Positions 8,798 through 16,926 of a stretch of DNA of 52,295 nt are shown here, in pieces. The notes under the pieces are model-generated. The model was not told where the DNA came from. It saw only the letters and a list, made by a program, of their open reading frames with translations, and made no database searches. The stretch's first letter is position 1, and each line of letters starts with the position of its first letter. Source of the stretch: Butyrivibrio sp. (GTDB lineage Bacteria > Bacillota > Clostridia > Lachnospirales > Lachnospiraceae). The stretch is taken from NCBI GenBank assembly GCA_015056625.1, contig SVFY01000021.1:1-52295 (forward strand), in the 5' to 3' direction. Position numbers and translations under genes: made by a program.

Positions 8798-10348
8798 ATG
8801 GCTACAGAAGAAAAGGTCATAGTCATCGACTTTGGCGGCCAGTACAATCAGCTGGTTGCAAGGCGCGTGAGAGAATGTAACGTCTACTGCGAGATCTATT
8901 CCTATCGCACACCAATTGACAAGATAAAGGAGATGAATCCCAAGGGCATCATTTTAACAGGAGGCCCTAACTCCTGCTATGAAGAGGGAGCACCTTCTTA
9001 TACCAAGGAGCTCTTTGAACTTGGAATCCCAGTTCTTGGCCTTTGCTATGGAGCCCAGCTCATGATGCACATCCTTGGCGGAAAAGTCGAGAAGGCTCCT
9101 GTAAGAGAGTATGGCAAGACCGAGACCTTCATCGATGGCAGCAAGGACAAGCTCTTTAAGGGAGTAGAGGACAAAACCATTGTGTGGATGAGCCACTTTG
9201 ACTACATCAGCAAGGTCGCTCCTGATTTTGAGATAATCGCCCACACAGCAGATTGCCCGGTAGCAGCTGCATGTAATGAGGCTAAGAAGCTCTACGCCAT
9301 CCAGTTCCATCCGGAAGTTCTTCACACTGTAAAAGGTAAAGAGATCCTTCATAACTTTGTAAGGAATATCTGCGAGACTGCAGGTACCTGGAGAATGGAT
9401 TCCTTTGTTGAAAATACCATCAAAGAGATAAAAGACAGAGTGGGAGATGGAAAAGTCCTCCTTGCTCTTTCAGGCGGAGTTGATTCATCTGTTCTAGCAG
9501 CTCTTCTTGCCAAGGCTATCGGTAAGCAGCTCACCTGTGTATTTGTAGACCACGGTCTTCTTCGTAAGAACGAGGGCGATGAAGTTGAGGGCGTATTTGG
9601 CCCTGATGGAAACTTCGATATCAATTTTGTAAGAGTTAATGCAGCAGAGAGATATTACGCTAAGCTGGCAGGAGTGGAAGAGCCTGAGAGAAAGCGTAAG
9701 ATCATCGGTGAAGAGTTTATAAGGGTATTTGAGGAAGAGGCCAAGAAGATTGGCGCAGTTGACTTCCTTGCCCAGGGCACAATCTACCCTGACGTTGTAG
9801 AATCAGGTCTTGGCGGAGAATCTGCTGTCATCAAGTCCCACCACAACGTTGGCGGACTTCCTGACTATGTTGATTTCAAAGAGATCATCGAGCCCTTGAG
9901 ATCTCTTTTCAAGGACGAAGTAAGAAAGGCAGGTCTTGAGCTTGGCCTTCCTGAATATCTTGTTTACCGCCAGCCATTCCCTGGCCCAGGCCTTGGAATT
10001 CGCATCATTGGCGAAGTTACTGCAGAGAAGGTCCGTATCGTTCAGGACGCAGACTTTATCTACAGAGAAGAGATTGCAGCAGCTGGCCTTTCCAAGCTCC
10101 CTGACCAGTACTTCGCAGCTCTTTCCAACATGCGCTCAGTAGGCGTTATGGGTGATGAGAGAACCTACGACTACGCTGTAGTCCTCCGTGCTGTTGAGAC
10201 CGTTGACTTCATGACAGCCGAGGCCTCCGAGATCCCGTTTGCAGTTCTCCAGAAGGTCATGAGCCGAATCATCAACGAAGTCAAGGGCGTAAACCGCGTA
10301 ATGTACGACCTTACAAGTAAGCCCCCAGGAACTGTGGAGCTGGAGTGA
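8798..10348 (+). CDS. guaA: GMP synthase (glutamine-hydrolysing)
   Basis: Converts XMP to GMP using glutamine and ATP. The 516-residue enzyme has the class I glutamine amidotransferase domain first (nucleophile Cys in GLCYGAQ, His-Glu in FHPEV, about residues 1-190). The ATP pyrophosphatase domain follows (P-loop LSGGVDSSV, about residue 225), and then the C-terminal dimerisation domain ([13 protein letters not shown]). No residues are missing. The start follows AGGAGGAGCC. A strong terminator follows at 10409-10448. No guanine riboswitch is visible in the short upstream gap. Confidence 0.97.
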   Translation: MATEEKVIVIDFGGQYNQLVARRVRECNVYCEIYSYRTPIDKIKEMNPKGIILTGGPNSCYEEGAPSYTKELFELGIPVLGLCYGAQLMMHILGGKVEKAPVREYGKTETFIDGSKDKLFKGVEDKTIVWMSHFDYISKVAPDFEIIAHTADCPVAAACNEAKKLYAIQFHPEVLHTVKGKEILHNFVRNICETAGTWRMDSFVENTIKEIKDRVGDGKVLLALSGGVDSSVLAALLAKAIGKQLTCVFVDHGLLRKNEGDEVEGVFGPDGNFDINFVRVNAAERYYAKLAGVEEPERKRKIIGEEFIRVFEEEAKKIGAVDFLAQGTIYPDVVESGLGGESAVIKSHHNVGGLPDYVDFKEIIEPLRSLFKDEVRKAGLELGLPEYLVYRQPFPGPGLGIRIIGEVTAEKVRIVQDADFIYREEIAAAGLSKLPDQYFAALSNMRSVGVMGDERTYDYAVVLRAVETVDFMTAEASEIPFAVLQKVMSRIINEVKGVNRVMYDLTSKPPGTVELE

Positions 10349-10408
10349 TAACGAGCCAAGCACTCTACATATCAATAAGCACAGGTACGAAGTACCTGCC
10401 CAAATAAT

Positions 10409-10452
10409 AAAGACAGCAACTCATGCTTGCATGAAGGTTGCTGTCTTTTTAT
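10409..10452 (+). terminator. strong intrinsic terminator after guaA
   Basis: AAAGACAGCAAC at 10409-10420 pairs perfectly with GTTGCTGTCTTT at 10437-10448, followed by TTATTT. The 16-nt loop contains a second small palindrome (TCATG/CATGA). It ends the guaA transcript. Confidence 0.92.
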
Positions 10453-10582
10453 TTGGGTAAGCACTGCGAAGCAGTGTACTTATTGCGGAGAGTATCTGGC
10501 GACAACAGACGCTTATAGAAATCGCTGCTTTTTAGCGATTTCTATAAGAGGAGTGGAACAGCCAAGGAAAGAAAACAAGCAA
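10453..10582. other. structured non-coding region with two further hairpins
   Basis: The 305-bp gap from 10349 to 10653 holds no convincing gene. Besides the guaA terminator it contains a hairpin at 10457-10483 (CACTGC/GCAGTG core plus five flanking pairs). It also holds a perfect 15-bp inverted repeat, CTTATAGAAATCGCT at 10512-10526 and AGCGATTTCTATAAG at 10534-10548, with a 7-nt loop. Neither is followed by a T-tract, so they are not simple terminators. They might be the remains of a palindromic mobile repeat or a structured RNA. Confidence 0.5.
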
Positions 10583-10631
10583 ATATACGTTGACAACGTA
10601 TATGAACGGTTGTATACTTTGATAAAGTATA
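10583..10631 (+). promoter_or_regulatory. sigma-A promoter with two overlapping palindromic operators
   Basis: TTGACA (10590-10595) and TATACT (10613-10618) are separated by exactly 17 bp. A 9-bp inverted repeat (ATATACGTT, GAC, AACGTATAT; 10583-10603) covers the -35 box. An 8-bp inverted repeat (TATACTTT, GAT, AAAGTATA; 10613-10631) covers the -10 box. This is the layout expected for autorepression by the XRE protein encoded 23 bp downstream. Confidence 0.8.
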
Positions 10632-10653
10632 AGAATGCATTGGAGATGACAAT

Positions 10654-10884
10654 ATGGATATTTCAGCAAGAATAAAGGAATTACGAAAGAAAACTGGACT
10701 ATCGCAAAGTAAGTTTTCTGCAAAATTTGGAATCCCTGTAAGAACTCTTCAGCAATGGGAACAGGGAATAAGCGCCCCTCCGGAATACTTAGTCAGAATG
10801 ATGGCATATATTATGCAACTCGAGGAAAACGGGCAGATAAAGGACGAAGAACAGATAAGGGGGAAACATGCAGATGACAAATGA
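10654..10884 (+). CDS. XRE-family helix-turn-helix regulator
   Basis: A 76-residue DNA-binding protein consisting almost entirely of a Cro/C1-type helix-turn-helix (residues about 3-57; KKTGLSQSKFSAKFGIPVRTLQQWEQG). The tail is charged. It overlaps the following BRO-domain gene by 17 nt, so the two are translationally linked. Palindromes covering its own promoter suggest it represses itself and its neighbour. Similar HTH-BRO pairs occur in phages and as stand-alone chromosomal islands. No integrase or structural phage gene is nearby. Confidence 0.85.
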   Translation: MDISARIKELRKKTGLSQSKFSAKFGIPVRTLQQWEQGISAPPEYLVRMMAYIMQLEENGQIKDEEQIRGKHADDK

Positions 10885-11740
10885 TAAAGTTCAGTTATTT
10901 GAAGACCAACCCATTAGAACAGCATGGGTTGAAGATGAAGAAGAATGGTACTTTTCAATTGTGGATGTGGTTGGCGTTCTTGCTGAAAGTAAAGATCCCA
11001 CATCATATTGGAGAAAACTAAAGCAGAGACTGAAAGAAGAAGGAAATGAAACCGTGACAAATTGTCACGCTTTAAAAATGATTGCGCAGGATGGAAAGAA
11101 AAGATTTACGGATGTAGCTAATGCTGAACAATTACTTCGACTGATCCAATCTGTACCATCAAAGAAAGCCGAGCCCTTTAAACTATGGCTTGCTCAGGTT
11201 GGGCGTGAGAGAATGGAAGAAGTAATAGATCCGGAGCTCACAATAGAGCGCGCTCTTGAGACCTATGCCAAGAAGGGTTATTCAAGAGAATGGATTAATC
11301 AACGTTTACAGAGCATTCAGGTAAGAAAAGAGCTTACAGATGAGTGGGGCAAGCGAGGCATCAAAAAAGGCGTAGAGTATGCCATTCTGACTGATGAAAT
11401 AACGAAGGCATGGTCCGGGATGACAACAAGACAGTATAAGAACCTCAAAGGTTTGAAGAAGGAAAACCTCAGGGATAACATGTCAACATTGGAGCTGGTA
11501 CTTAATATGTTGGCAGAGGCAACAACTGCTGAGATTTCCAAGGAAAAGAAGCCTGAAACTTTTGAAGAAAATCGCATTGTGGCAAATGAAGGCGGAGCAG
11601 CTGCCGGAGAAGCCAGAGTAGCTGTTGAGAAGAGAACAGGGAAGTCTGTAATAACCAGCAAGAATGCTAACGAATTACAGAACTTGGTCACTGGTCTCAT
11701 TGAGGATATCGGAAAAACCGATGGTCAGGATGAAAGCTGA
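10868..11740 (+). CDS. BRO-N domain protein (phage antirepressor-like)
   Basis: A 290-residue protein with an N-terminal BRO domain (about residues 5-115; EDQPIRTAWVEDEEEWYFSI onwards) and a conserved C-terminal part (SREWINQRLQSIQVRKELTDEW, then TKAWSGMTTRQYKNLKGLKKENLRDNM). It resembles Bro-N/antirepressor and DinD-like proteins that are widespread on clostridial chromosomes. BRO domains are thought to bind DNA. Its job here is unknown, though the overlap with a C1-type regulator suggests a repressor/antirepressor pair. The start may be 10868 or, six bases later, 10874; both follow an AAGGGGG site. Confidence 0.8.
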   Translation: MQMTNDKVQLFEDQPIRTAWVEDEEEWYFSIVDVVGVLAESKDPTSYWRKLKQRLKEEGNETVTNCHALKMIAQDGKKRFTDVANAEQLLRLIQSVPSKKAEPFKLWLAQVGRERMEEVIDPELTIERALETYAKKGYSREWINQRLQSIQVRKELTDEWGKRGIKKGVEYAILTDEITKAWSGMTTRQYKNLKGLKKENLRDNMSTLELVLNMLAEATTAEISKEKKPETFEENRIVANEGGAAAGEARVAVEKRTGKSVITSKNANELQNLVTGLIEDIGKTDGQDES

Positions 11741-11895
11741 TCCAGTCCAACGTTAATGCTCAGATAGAGAGCGGAAGTGCCAGTGCTGATGAGATAAGAA
11801 AATGGATGATAGAATCCTTGACATCGGTCTTTGATGGGAGAGAAAGGCAGCTTGTATTCAATGGATACAGCTGGTATATAAGGAGAACTAAATGA
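11740..11895 (+). pseudogene. gene remnant between the BRO gene and the SGNH hydrolase
   Basis: One frame stays open from just after a stop at about 11731 to a TGA at 11893-11895, giving about 52 codons of natural-looking sequence (including SASADEIRKWMIESL and VFNGYSWYIRR) but no normal start. The only internal ATG (11806) would give 29 residues and lacks a good ribosome binding site. Its stop overlaps the next gene's ATG (ATGA), a typical operon junction. I read this as the 3' end of a gene whose 5' part was replaced when the XRE/BRO pair inserted. I do not recognise the family. Confidence 0.45.
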
Positions 11896-12518
11896 ACGAA
11901 TACATGGTTGAAAAATACAGACAGCTTAATGAGTCTGCCAAGAAAGGGCAGATCCTTTTTGTGGGATCATCACTGATGGAGCACTTTCCAATAAATGAGA
12001 TCCTCATGAGCAGAGGCCTTGATATAAAGATTTATAACAGAGGAATCAGCGGATACACTATTCCTGAGCTTCTTGAGTCCATGGATGAGCAAATCTTTGA
12101 CCTTGAGCCATCAGTGATTTTTATCAACATCGGAACTAATGATATCAGCCGGCCTGAAGAGACAGCAGAAGGATTTGAAGCTGACTACAGAAATGTCCTT
12201 TCCCAGATAAAAGAAAGATTGCCCAAAACAAAAGTATATGTAATGGCCTACTATCCGGTTAACGTAGAACTTGCGAAAAAAGTTGTTGCCTGGCCTGAGG
12301 CACCACTGGCAGCAGAGCTTCGCCTTCAGAGACTTGATAAAGCAAACAACATAGCAGAGAGCCTTGCAAAGGAGATGGGCTATGAGTTTATCAACGTTAA
12401 CGACGGCCTTGCCGGAGTTGACGGGCAAACCCGTAAGGAGTATTCTACAGACGGAATACACATGTGGCCTAAGGCCTACGAGATCATTTTTGACAATATG
12501 AGTAAGTACATCTTTTAA
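11892..12518 (+). CDS. SGNH/GDSL-type hydrolase
   Basis: A 208-residue cytoplasmic esterase-like protein of the SGNH fold. Block I is FVGSSLMEHF (catalytic Ser near residue 26), block III is NIGTNDI (Asn), and the C-terminal block is DGIHMWPKAY (Asp-His). The substrate is unknown; relatives act on acyl groups of sugars or lipids, which fits neighbouring carbohydrate genes. The ribosome binding site AAGGAG lies inside the preceding gene remnant, whose stop codon overlaps this ATG. Confidence 0.85.
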   Translation: MNEYMVEKYRQLNESAKKGQILFVGSSLMEHFPINEILMSRGLDIKIYNRGISGYTIPELLESMDEQIFDLEPSVIFINIGTNDISRPEETAEGFEADYRNVLSQIKERLPKTKVYVMAYYPVNVELAKKVVAWPEAPLAAELRLQRLDKANNIAESLAKEMGYEFINVNDGLAGVDGQTRKEYSTDGIHMWPKAYEIIFDNMSKYIF

Positions 12519-12549
12519 GAGATAAAGATGCGTCTTTGGAAAGTATGAA

Positions 12550-13911
12550 ATGAAACGCGTTGATTTTGAAAATGGAAAAACCTTAAATAACATTCTGGCT
12601 ACAGCCCTTCCAATGCTGGTGGCCCAGATGATAAATCTTTTATACAACATCGTTGACAGAATATATATAGCCCGCATCCCGGAGATAGGCACTGTGGCCC
12701 TTGGTGCTGTTGGACTTTGCTTTCCTATAGTTATCCTGACCACAGCATTTACCAATATGTTCGGGAGTGGCGGAGCTCCCTTATTTTCAATTGCAAGAGG
12801 ACAAAAGAATGAAGAAAGAGCGAGGGAGATCCAGAACACCTCGTTCTTTTTACTGATTGTTACAGGAATCATCCTTATCATTGTGGGAGAGATTTTTGGA
12901 AGGCCAATCCTTGCAGCCTTTGGAACTTCAGAGGCAGCCATGGTCTATGCCCTTCCTTATCTTAGGATATACATGCTTGGAACAATCTTTTCCATGATCT
13001 CCACAGGAATGAATCCCTTTATAACAGCCCAGGGCTATGCAGTTATAGGAATGACCACAATTGTGGTGGGGGCAGCAGCCAATATCATCCTTGACCCGAT
13101 ATTTATCTTTGTCTTTGGCCTTGGCCCGGAGGGGGCAGCTATTGCAACTGTAATCTCACAGGCCCTTTCTGCCATATATGTTCTGAGATTCTTTTTTGGA
13201 GACAGATGCGCATACAACCTTAAGATCATGTCAGCGTCTGAGATAAAAAACTGTGGCACGACAGCCAGAAGCATCATAGGCCTCGGAACAGCAGCGTTTA
13301 TCATGCAGTTTACCAATGCAATGGTATCAGTGTCCTGTAACAGCGTTCTCTCAAACGTAGGTGGCGATCTGTACGTCTCTGTGATGACAATGGTAAACTC
13401 TGCCCGTCAGATGATGGAGACGCCGATCCTTGCTATCTCTGAGGGAACCTCGCCAATAATCAGCTACAACTATGGTGCAAGGCGTTTTGATAAGATCAAG
13501 CGCTCCATAGCCATCATGGTGGCCATGGACTTTGGCTATACCTTTATCGTATGGATGTTCATCCGGCTGTTCCCTGCGGCAGTCATTGGCATTTTCAGCA
13601 ATGACAAGACCATTCTTGCGGATGCCATCCCTGCATTTAACCTGTATTTTTCGACATTTATCTTCATGACCTTCCAGCACTCGGGACAGGTTGTATTTAA
13701 GTCATTAGGACGAAAGGGACACGCAATTTTCTTTTCACTGTTCCGAAAGGCATTTATTGTTGTGCCACTGACTTACATACTTCCTTATTTCTTCCATATG
13801 GGGACTGATGGGGTATTTGCAGCTGAGCCCATCAGCAACGTTATTGGTGGCACAGCCTGCTTTGTGACAATGTTATTCGCGGTCAGGAAAATGGCGAAAA
13901 ATAAAAATTAA
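12550..13911 (+). CDS. MATE family multidrug/cation exporter
   Basis: A 453-residue integral membrane protein with about 12 predicted helices in two homologous halves. The start (NILATALPMLVAQMINLLYNIVDRIYIARI) and the repeated polar-loop signatures fit the MATE family. It probably exports organic cations or metabolites using a sodium or proton gradient; the substrate cannot be read from sequence. It lies 31 nt after the SGNH gene and could share its transcript. The next gene has its own promoter. Confidence 0.9.
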   Translation: MKRVDFENGKTLNNILATALPMLVAQMINLLYNIVDRIYIARIPEIGTVALGAVGLCFPIVILTTAFTNMFGSGGAPLFSIARGQKNEERAREIQNTSFFLLIVTGIILIIVGEIFGRPILAAFGTSEAAMVYALPYLRIYMLGTIFSMISTGMNPFITAQGYAVIGMTTIVVGAAANIILDPIFIFVFGLGPEGAAIATVISQALSAIYVLRFFFGDRCAYNLKIMSASEIKNCGTTARSIIGLGTAAFIMQFTNAMVSVSCNSVLSNVGGDLYVSVMTMVNSARQMMETPILAISEGTSPIISYNYGARRFDKIKRSIAIMVAMDFGYTFIVWMFIRLFPAAVIGIFSNDKTILADAIPAFNLYFSTFIFMTFQHSGQVVFKSLGRKGHAIFFSLFRKAFIVVPLTYILPYFFHMGTDGVFAAEPISNVIGGTACFVTMLFAVRKMAKNKN

Positions 13912-13929
13912 TAAAAACACTTTTAGGGG

Positions 13930-13980
13930 TTTACGAAAACGATTTTATATAAGATACTATTAGCGCAGCGAAAACGTTTA
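13930..13980 (+). promoter_or_regulatory. promoter with two LacI-type operator-like sites for the GH3 gene
   Basis: TTTACG (13930-13935) and GATACT (13953-13958) are spaced 17 bp apart. GAAAACGATTTT (13935-13946) lies in the spacer and GAAAACGTTTA (13970-13980) just downstream of the -10. Both resemble the central-CG half-palindromes bound by LacI/GalR regulators, including CcpA. Sugar-responsive repression of the glucosidase is a reasonable inference. Confidence 0.5.
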
Positions 13981-14006
13981 AGGTTTTGATATGTTTGGAG
14001 GATTTA

Positions 14007-16799
14007 ATGGCAGGAAAAGTTTTTGACGCCGATAAATTTGCAGAGGTTGCACGCCGCAGTGTTGCAGAGGGTGCAGTACTTCTTAAAAATGATGGAAATG
14101 TTCTTCCCCTGGCGGAAGGCACTAAGATAGCCCTCTTTGGAAGAAGCCAGTACAACTACTATAAGAGTGGTACAGGCTCAGGTGGTATGGTCAACACCAA
14201 GTATGTGATCGGTGTTAAAGAGGCCCTTACTGAGGATAAGAGATTTACACTTAATCAGGAGCTTATAGATACATATGATGCCTGGATTGGGGATCATCCT
14301 TTTGACAAGGGCGAAGGCTGGGCTTCAGAGCCATGGTTCCAGGAAGAGATGGACATCACACCTGAGTTTGCAAAAAAGATCGCAGCAGATTCTGATGTTG
14401 CCGTTGTCCTCATCGGAAGAACAGCAGGAGAGGACCAGGACAACAGCTCCAAGAGCGGAAGTTTTCTTTTGACAGATAAAGAGAACGCTATGCTTGAGGC
14501 TGTAACAGGCGCCTTTGACAAGACAGTAGTTCTTTTAAACGTGGGCAATATCATAGATATGAAGTGGGTTTCTAAGTATAATCCACAGGCGGTTATGTAC
14601 ATCTGGCAGGGCGGTCAGGTAGGTGGATACGGCGCAGTTGACGTGTTGTCCGGAGATGTTAACCCTTCAGGTAAGCTTACAGATACTATTGCAAAAGACA
14701 TAAGGGACTACCCTTCAGATACATCCTTTGGCAGCAAGGAGAGGAACATCCAGCAGGAGGATATCTATGTTGGATACCGCTACTTTGAGACTTTTGCAAA
14801 AGACAAGGTTCTCTACCCCTTTGGATTTGGACTTTCCTACACTACTTTTGATATAGCAGTTAAATCTTTTAAATGTGATGAGAACGGAGCTTCCATCGAA
14901 GTTACAGTCACCAACACAGGAGAACGATGCGGCCAGCAGGTTGTTCAGGTTTACGCAGAAAAGCCTCATGATGGCCTTGGAAACCCTGCTAGAGAGCTGG
15001 TTGCTTTTGACAAAACAAAAGAGCTTGAGCCAGGTCAGTTTGAGAGCTTCGTATTTGATATTTCAGCTTACGACCTTGCAAGCTTTGATGACAGCGGCGT
15101 GACAGGCCATAAGAATGCTTACGTCCTTGAAAAAGGAAACTACTCTTTCTATGTTGGAAGTGATGTAAGAAGCGCAGCTAAGGTTGCTGATCAGCAGATC
15201 GATGAAACAGTAGTTGTAGAGCAGCTCACAGAGACTCTGGCTCCAACTATTTCTTATAAGAGAATGAAGGCTGTAGCTAGCGGCGAAGGCTTTACAGTAG
15301 ATTACGAGGATGTACCTGTTGCCACAGTGGATCCGGAGCAGGTTCGCATAGATGAGCTTCCAAAAGAAATCGCTCAGACCGGCGACAAAGGATACAAGCT
15401 AACTGATGTATATCATGGCAGAGTATCCATGGATGATTTTATCGCGCAGCTCTCTGATAAAGATCTTGCCTGCATCTGCAGAGGTGAGGGAATGAGCTCA
15501 CCTAAGGTTACACCCGGATGTGGCGGAGCTTTTGGCGGCGTGACAGATTCTCTTTTGGGCTATGGCATTCCTGTAGCATGCTGTTCAGATGGACCATCCG
15601 GGATCAGAATGGACTCAGGCAAGACAGCCTTTGCTATGCCAAACGGAACCTGCCTTACATCAACCTGGAACATGGACCTTCTTGAAGAGCTGTACAAGTG
15701 GGAAGGCCTTGAGCTTAGAAAGAACAAGATAGATGTCCTTTTGGGACCTGGAATGAACCTTCACAGACATCCCCTTAACGGAAGGAACTTTGAGTATTTC
15801 TCAGAGGATCCATTCCTTACAGGTAAGAGTGCAACAGCTCAGCTCAAGGGTATGCATCAGATCGGTGTAACAGGAACCATCAAGCACTTTGCTCTTAACA
15901 CTCAGGAAACAGGAAGGCGCTTTGTTGAGCACGTTGCATCCCAGAGAGCCATCAGACAGATATACCTTAAGGGCTACGAGATCGCAGTAAAAGAGGCTGG
16001 TGCCCACGCTGTAATGAGCTCCTACGGTGTAGTTAACGGATATTACACATCATCAAGCTATGACCTGATCACCAGGATACTCAGAAACGAATGGGGATTT
16101 GAAGGCATCATCATGACCGACTGGTGGGCTGAGGCAGGTAAGTTCGGTCAGGGCAAAAGAACTGATACCGCCTCTGTAGTAAGAGCCCAGAATGACCTTT
16201 ACATGGTATGTGGCGATTCTGAGAATAACTCCAATGGTGATAACTCTGATGAAGCACTTGCCAAGGGAGAAGTTACCAGGGCAGAGTTCCAGAGATGTGC
16301 AGCAAACATCTGCAGGTTCGTCATGAACAAGCCTGTATTTGCAAGATACATTGGAGAGGGTAATGAACTTGACCTCAAGCTGGAAGAGGATGCAGATGAA
16401 GAAGAGCTTCTCTTTGACAAGATGATCGACTGCAGAGTGGGCGACGACGGTGTTGGAAAGGTTGATGTAAGCAGCATTGTAACTGCAAGGAACACCACCA
16501 ACATGGTTTCTGTAGCCTTCAAGAAGTGGGGCTATTACAAGCTTTCGATGACAGTAAGAGCCAACACCAAGAGCGATCTTGCCCAGATCCCTCTTACTAT
16601 CACCAAGGACAAAGAGGTTGTAGGCATGATAACTCTTGCAGGTCACGAAAAAGAGTGGAAGACCATTGAAATGGATATCAGTCCAAGCTTCTCAACCTTC
16701 TACTTAAAGCTCTATTTTGCTCAGGACGGAATGGAGATAAAAGACATGACCATCACCCTTGAAAAAGCATTGGATGTATGGCTTGATGATATGGACTAA
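14007..16799 (+). CDS. glycoside hydrolase family 3, domain-permuted beta-glucosidase
   Basis: A 930-residue intracellular enzyme (no signal peptide), probably hydrolysing beta-glucosides such as cello-oligosaccharides. The domain order is reversed from ordinary GH3 enzymes. The alpha/beta sandwich domain comes first (EGAVLLKNDGNVLPL, about residues 20-260), then a fibronectin-III-like domain. The TIM-barrel catalytic domain follows at about residues 455-820 (KHFALNTQETGR; nucleophile Asp in GIIMTDWW). The last 110 residues form an extra beta-rich domain that may bind carbohydrate. This permutation is known from Butyrivibrio fibrisolvens and Ruminococcus albus BglA enzymes. The start at 14007 follows TTGGAGGA; a TTG at 13986 lacks a site. 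Confidence 0.9.
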   Translation: MAGKVFDADKFAEVARRSVAEGAVLLKNDGNVLPLAEGTKIALFGRSQYNYYKSGTGSGGMVNTKYVIGVKEALTEDKRFTLNQELIDTYDAWIGDHPFDKGEGWASEPWFQEEMDITPEFAKKIAADSDVAVVLIGRTAGEDQDNSSKSGSFLLTDKENAMLEAVTGAFDKTVVLLNVGNIIDMKWVSKYNPQAVMYIWQGGQVGGYGAVDVLSGDVNPSGKLTDTIAKDIRDYPSDTSFGSKERNIQQEDIYVGYRYFETFAKDKVLYPFGFGLSYTTFDIAVKSFKCDENGASIEVTVTNTGERCGQQVVQVYAEKPHDGLGNPARELVAFDKTKELEPGQFESFVFDISAYDLASFDDSGVTGHKNAYVLEKGNYSFYVGSDVRSAAKVADQQIDETVVVEQLTETLAPTISYKRMKAVASGEGFTVDYEDVPVATVDPEQVRIDELPKEIAQTGDKGYKLTDVYHGRVSMDDFIAQLSDKDLACICRGEGMSSPKVTPGCGGAFGGVTDSLLGYGIPVACCSDGPSGIRMDSGKTAFAMPNGTCLTSTWNMDLLEELYKWEGLELRKNKIDVLLGPGMNLHRHPLNGRNFEYFSEDPFLTGKSATAQLKGMHQIGVTGTIKHFALNTQETGRRFVEHVASQRAIRQIYLKGYEIAVKEAGAHAVMSSYGVVNGYYTSSSYDLITRILRNEWGFEGIIMTDWWAEAGKFGQGKRTDTASVVRAQNDLYMVCGDSENNSNGDNSDEALAKGEVTRAEFQRCAANICRFVMNKPVFARYIGEGNELDLKLEEDADEEELLFDKMIDCRVGDDGVGKVDVSSIVTARNTTNMVSVAFKKWGYYKLSMTVRANTKSDLAQIPLTITKDKEVVGMITLAGHEKEWKTIEMDISPSFSTFYLKLYFAQDGMEIKDMTITLEKALDVWLDDMD

Positions 16800-16833
16800 G
16801 TATTAGTTTTAGTGAAATAATTTTCGTATTTGA

Positions 16834-16901
16834 CATAACAAAAAAACCCTACCTGCCGAGGTCAAGCGATGAGCCTCGAGGCAGGAGGGTTTTTTGTTAT
16901 G
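16834..16901. terminator. bidirectional terminator between the GH3 gene and the PurF homologue
   Basis: A long hairpin pairs 16834-16860 (ending AACCCTACCTGCCGAG) with 16874-16901 (CTCGAGGCAGGAGGGTT onwards), with one bulged base. A-rich and T-rich flanks on both sides make it work in both directions for the two convergent genes. Confidence 0.93.
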
Positions 16902-16926
16902 TTGTAAATAATGAAAATTATTCTGG

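Noticed and set aside
10427..10675. Open frame of 82 codons across the structured region before the XRE gene
   Set aside because: It starts inside the guaA terminator loop, runs through hairpins and the XRE promoter, and has no ribosome binding site.
10654..11740. Prophage
   Set aside because: Only the XRE and BRO genes are phage-like; there is no integrase, terminase, structural or lysis gene nearby, and the flanks are housekeeping genes.
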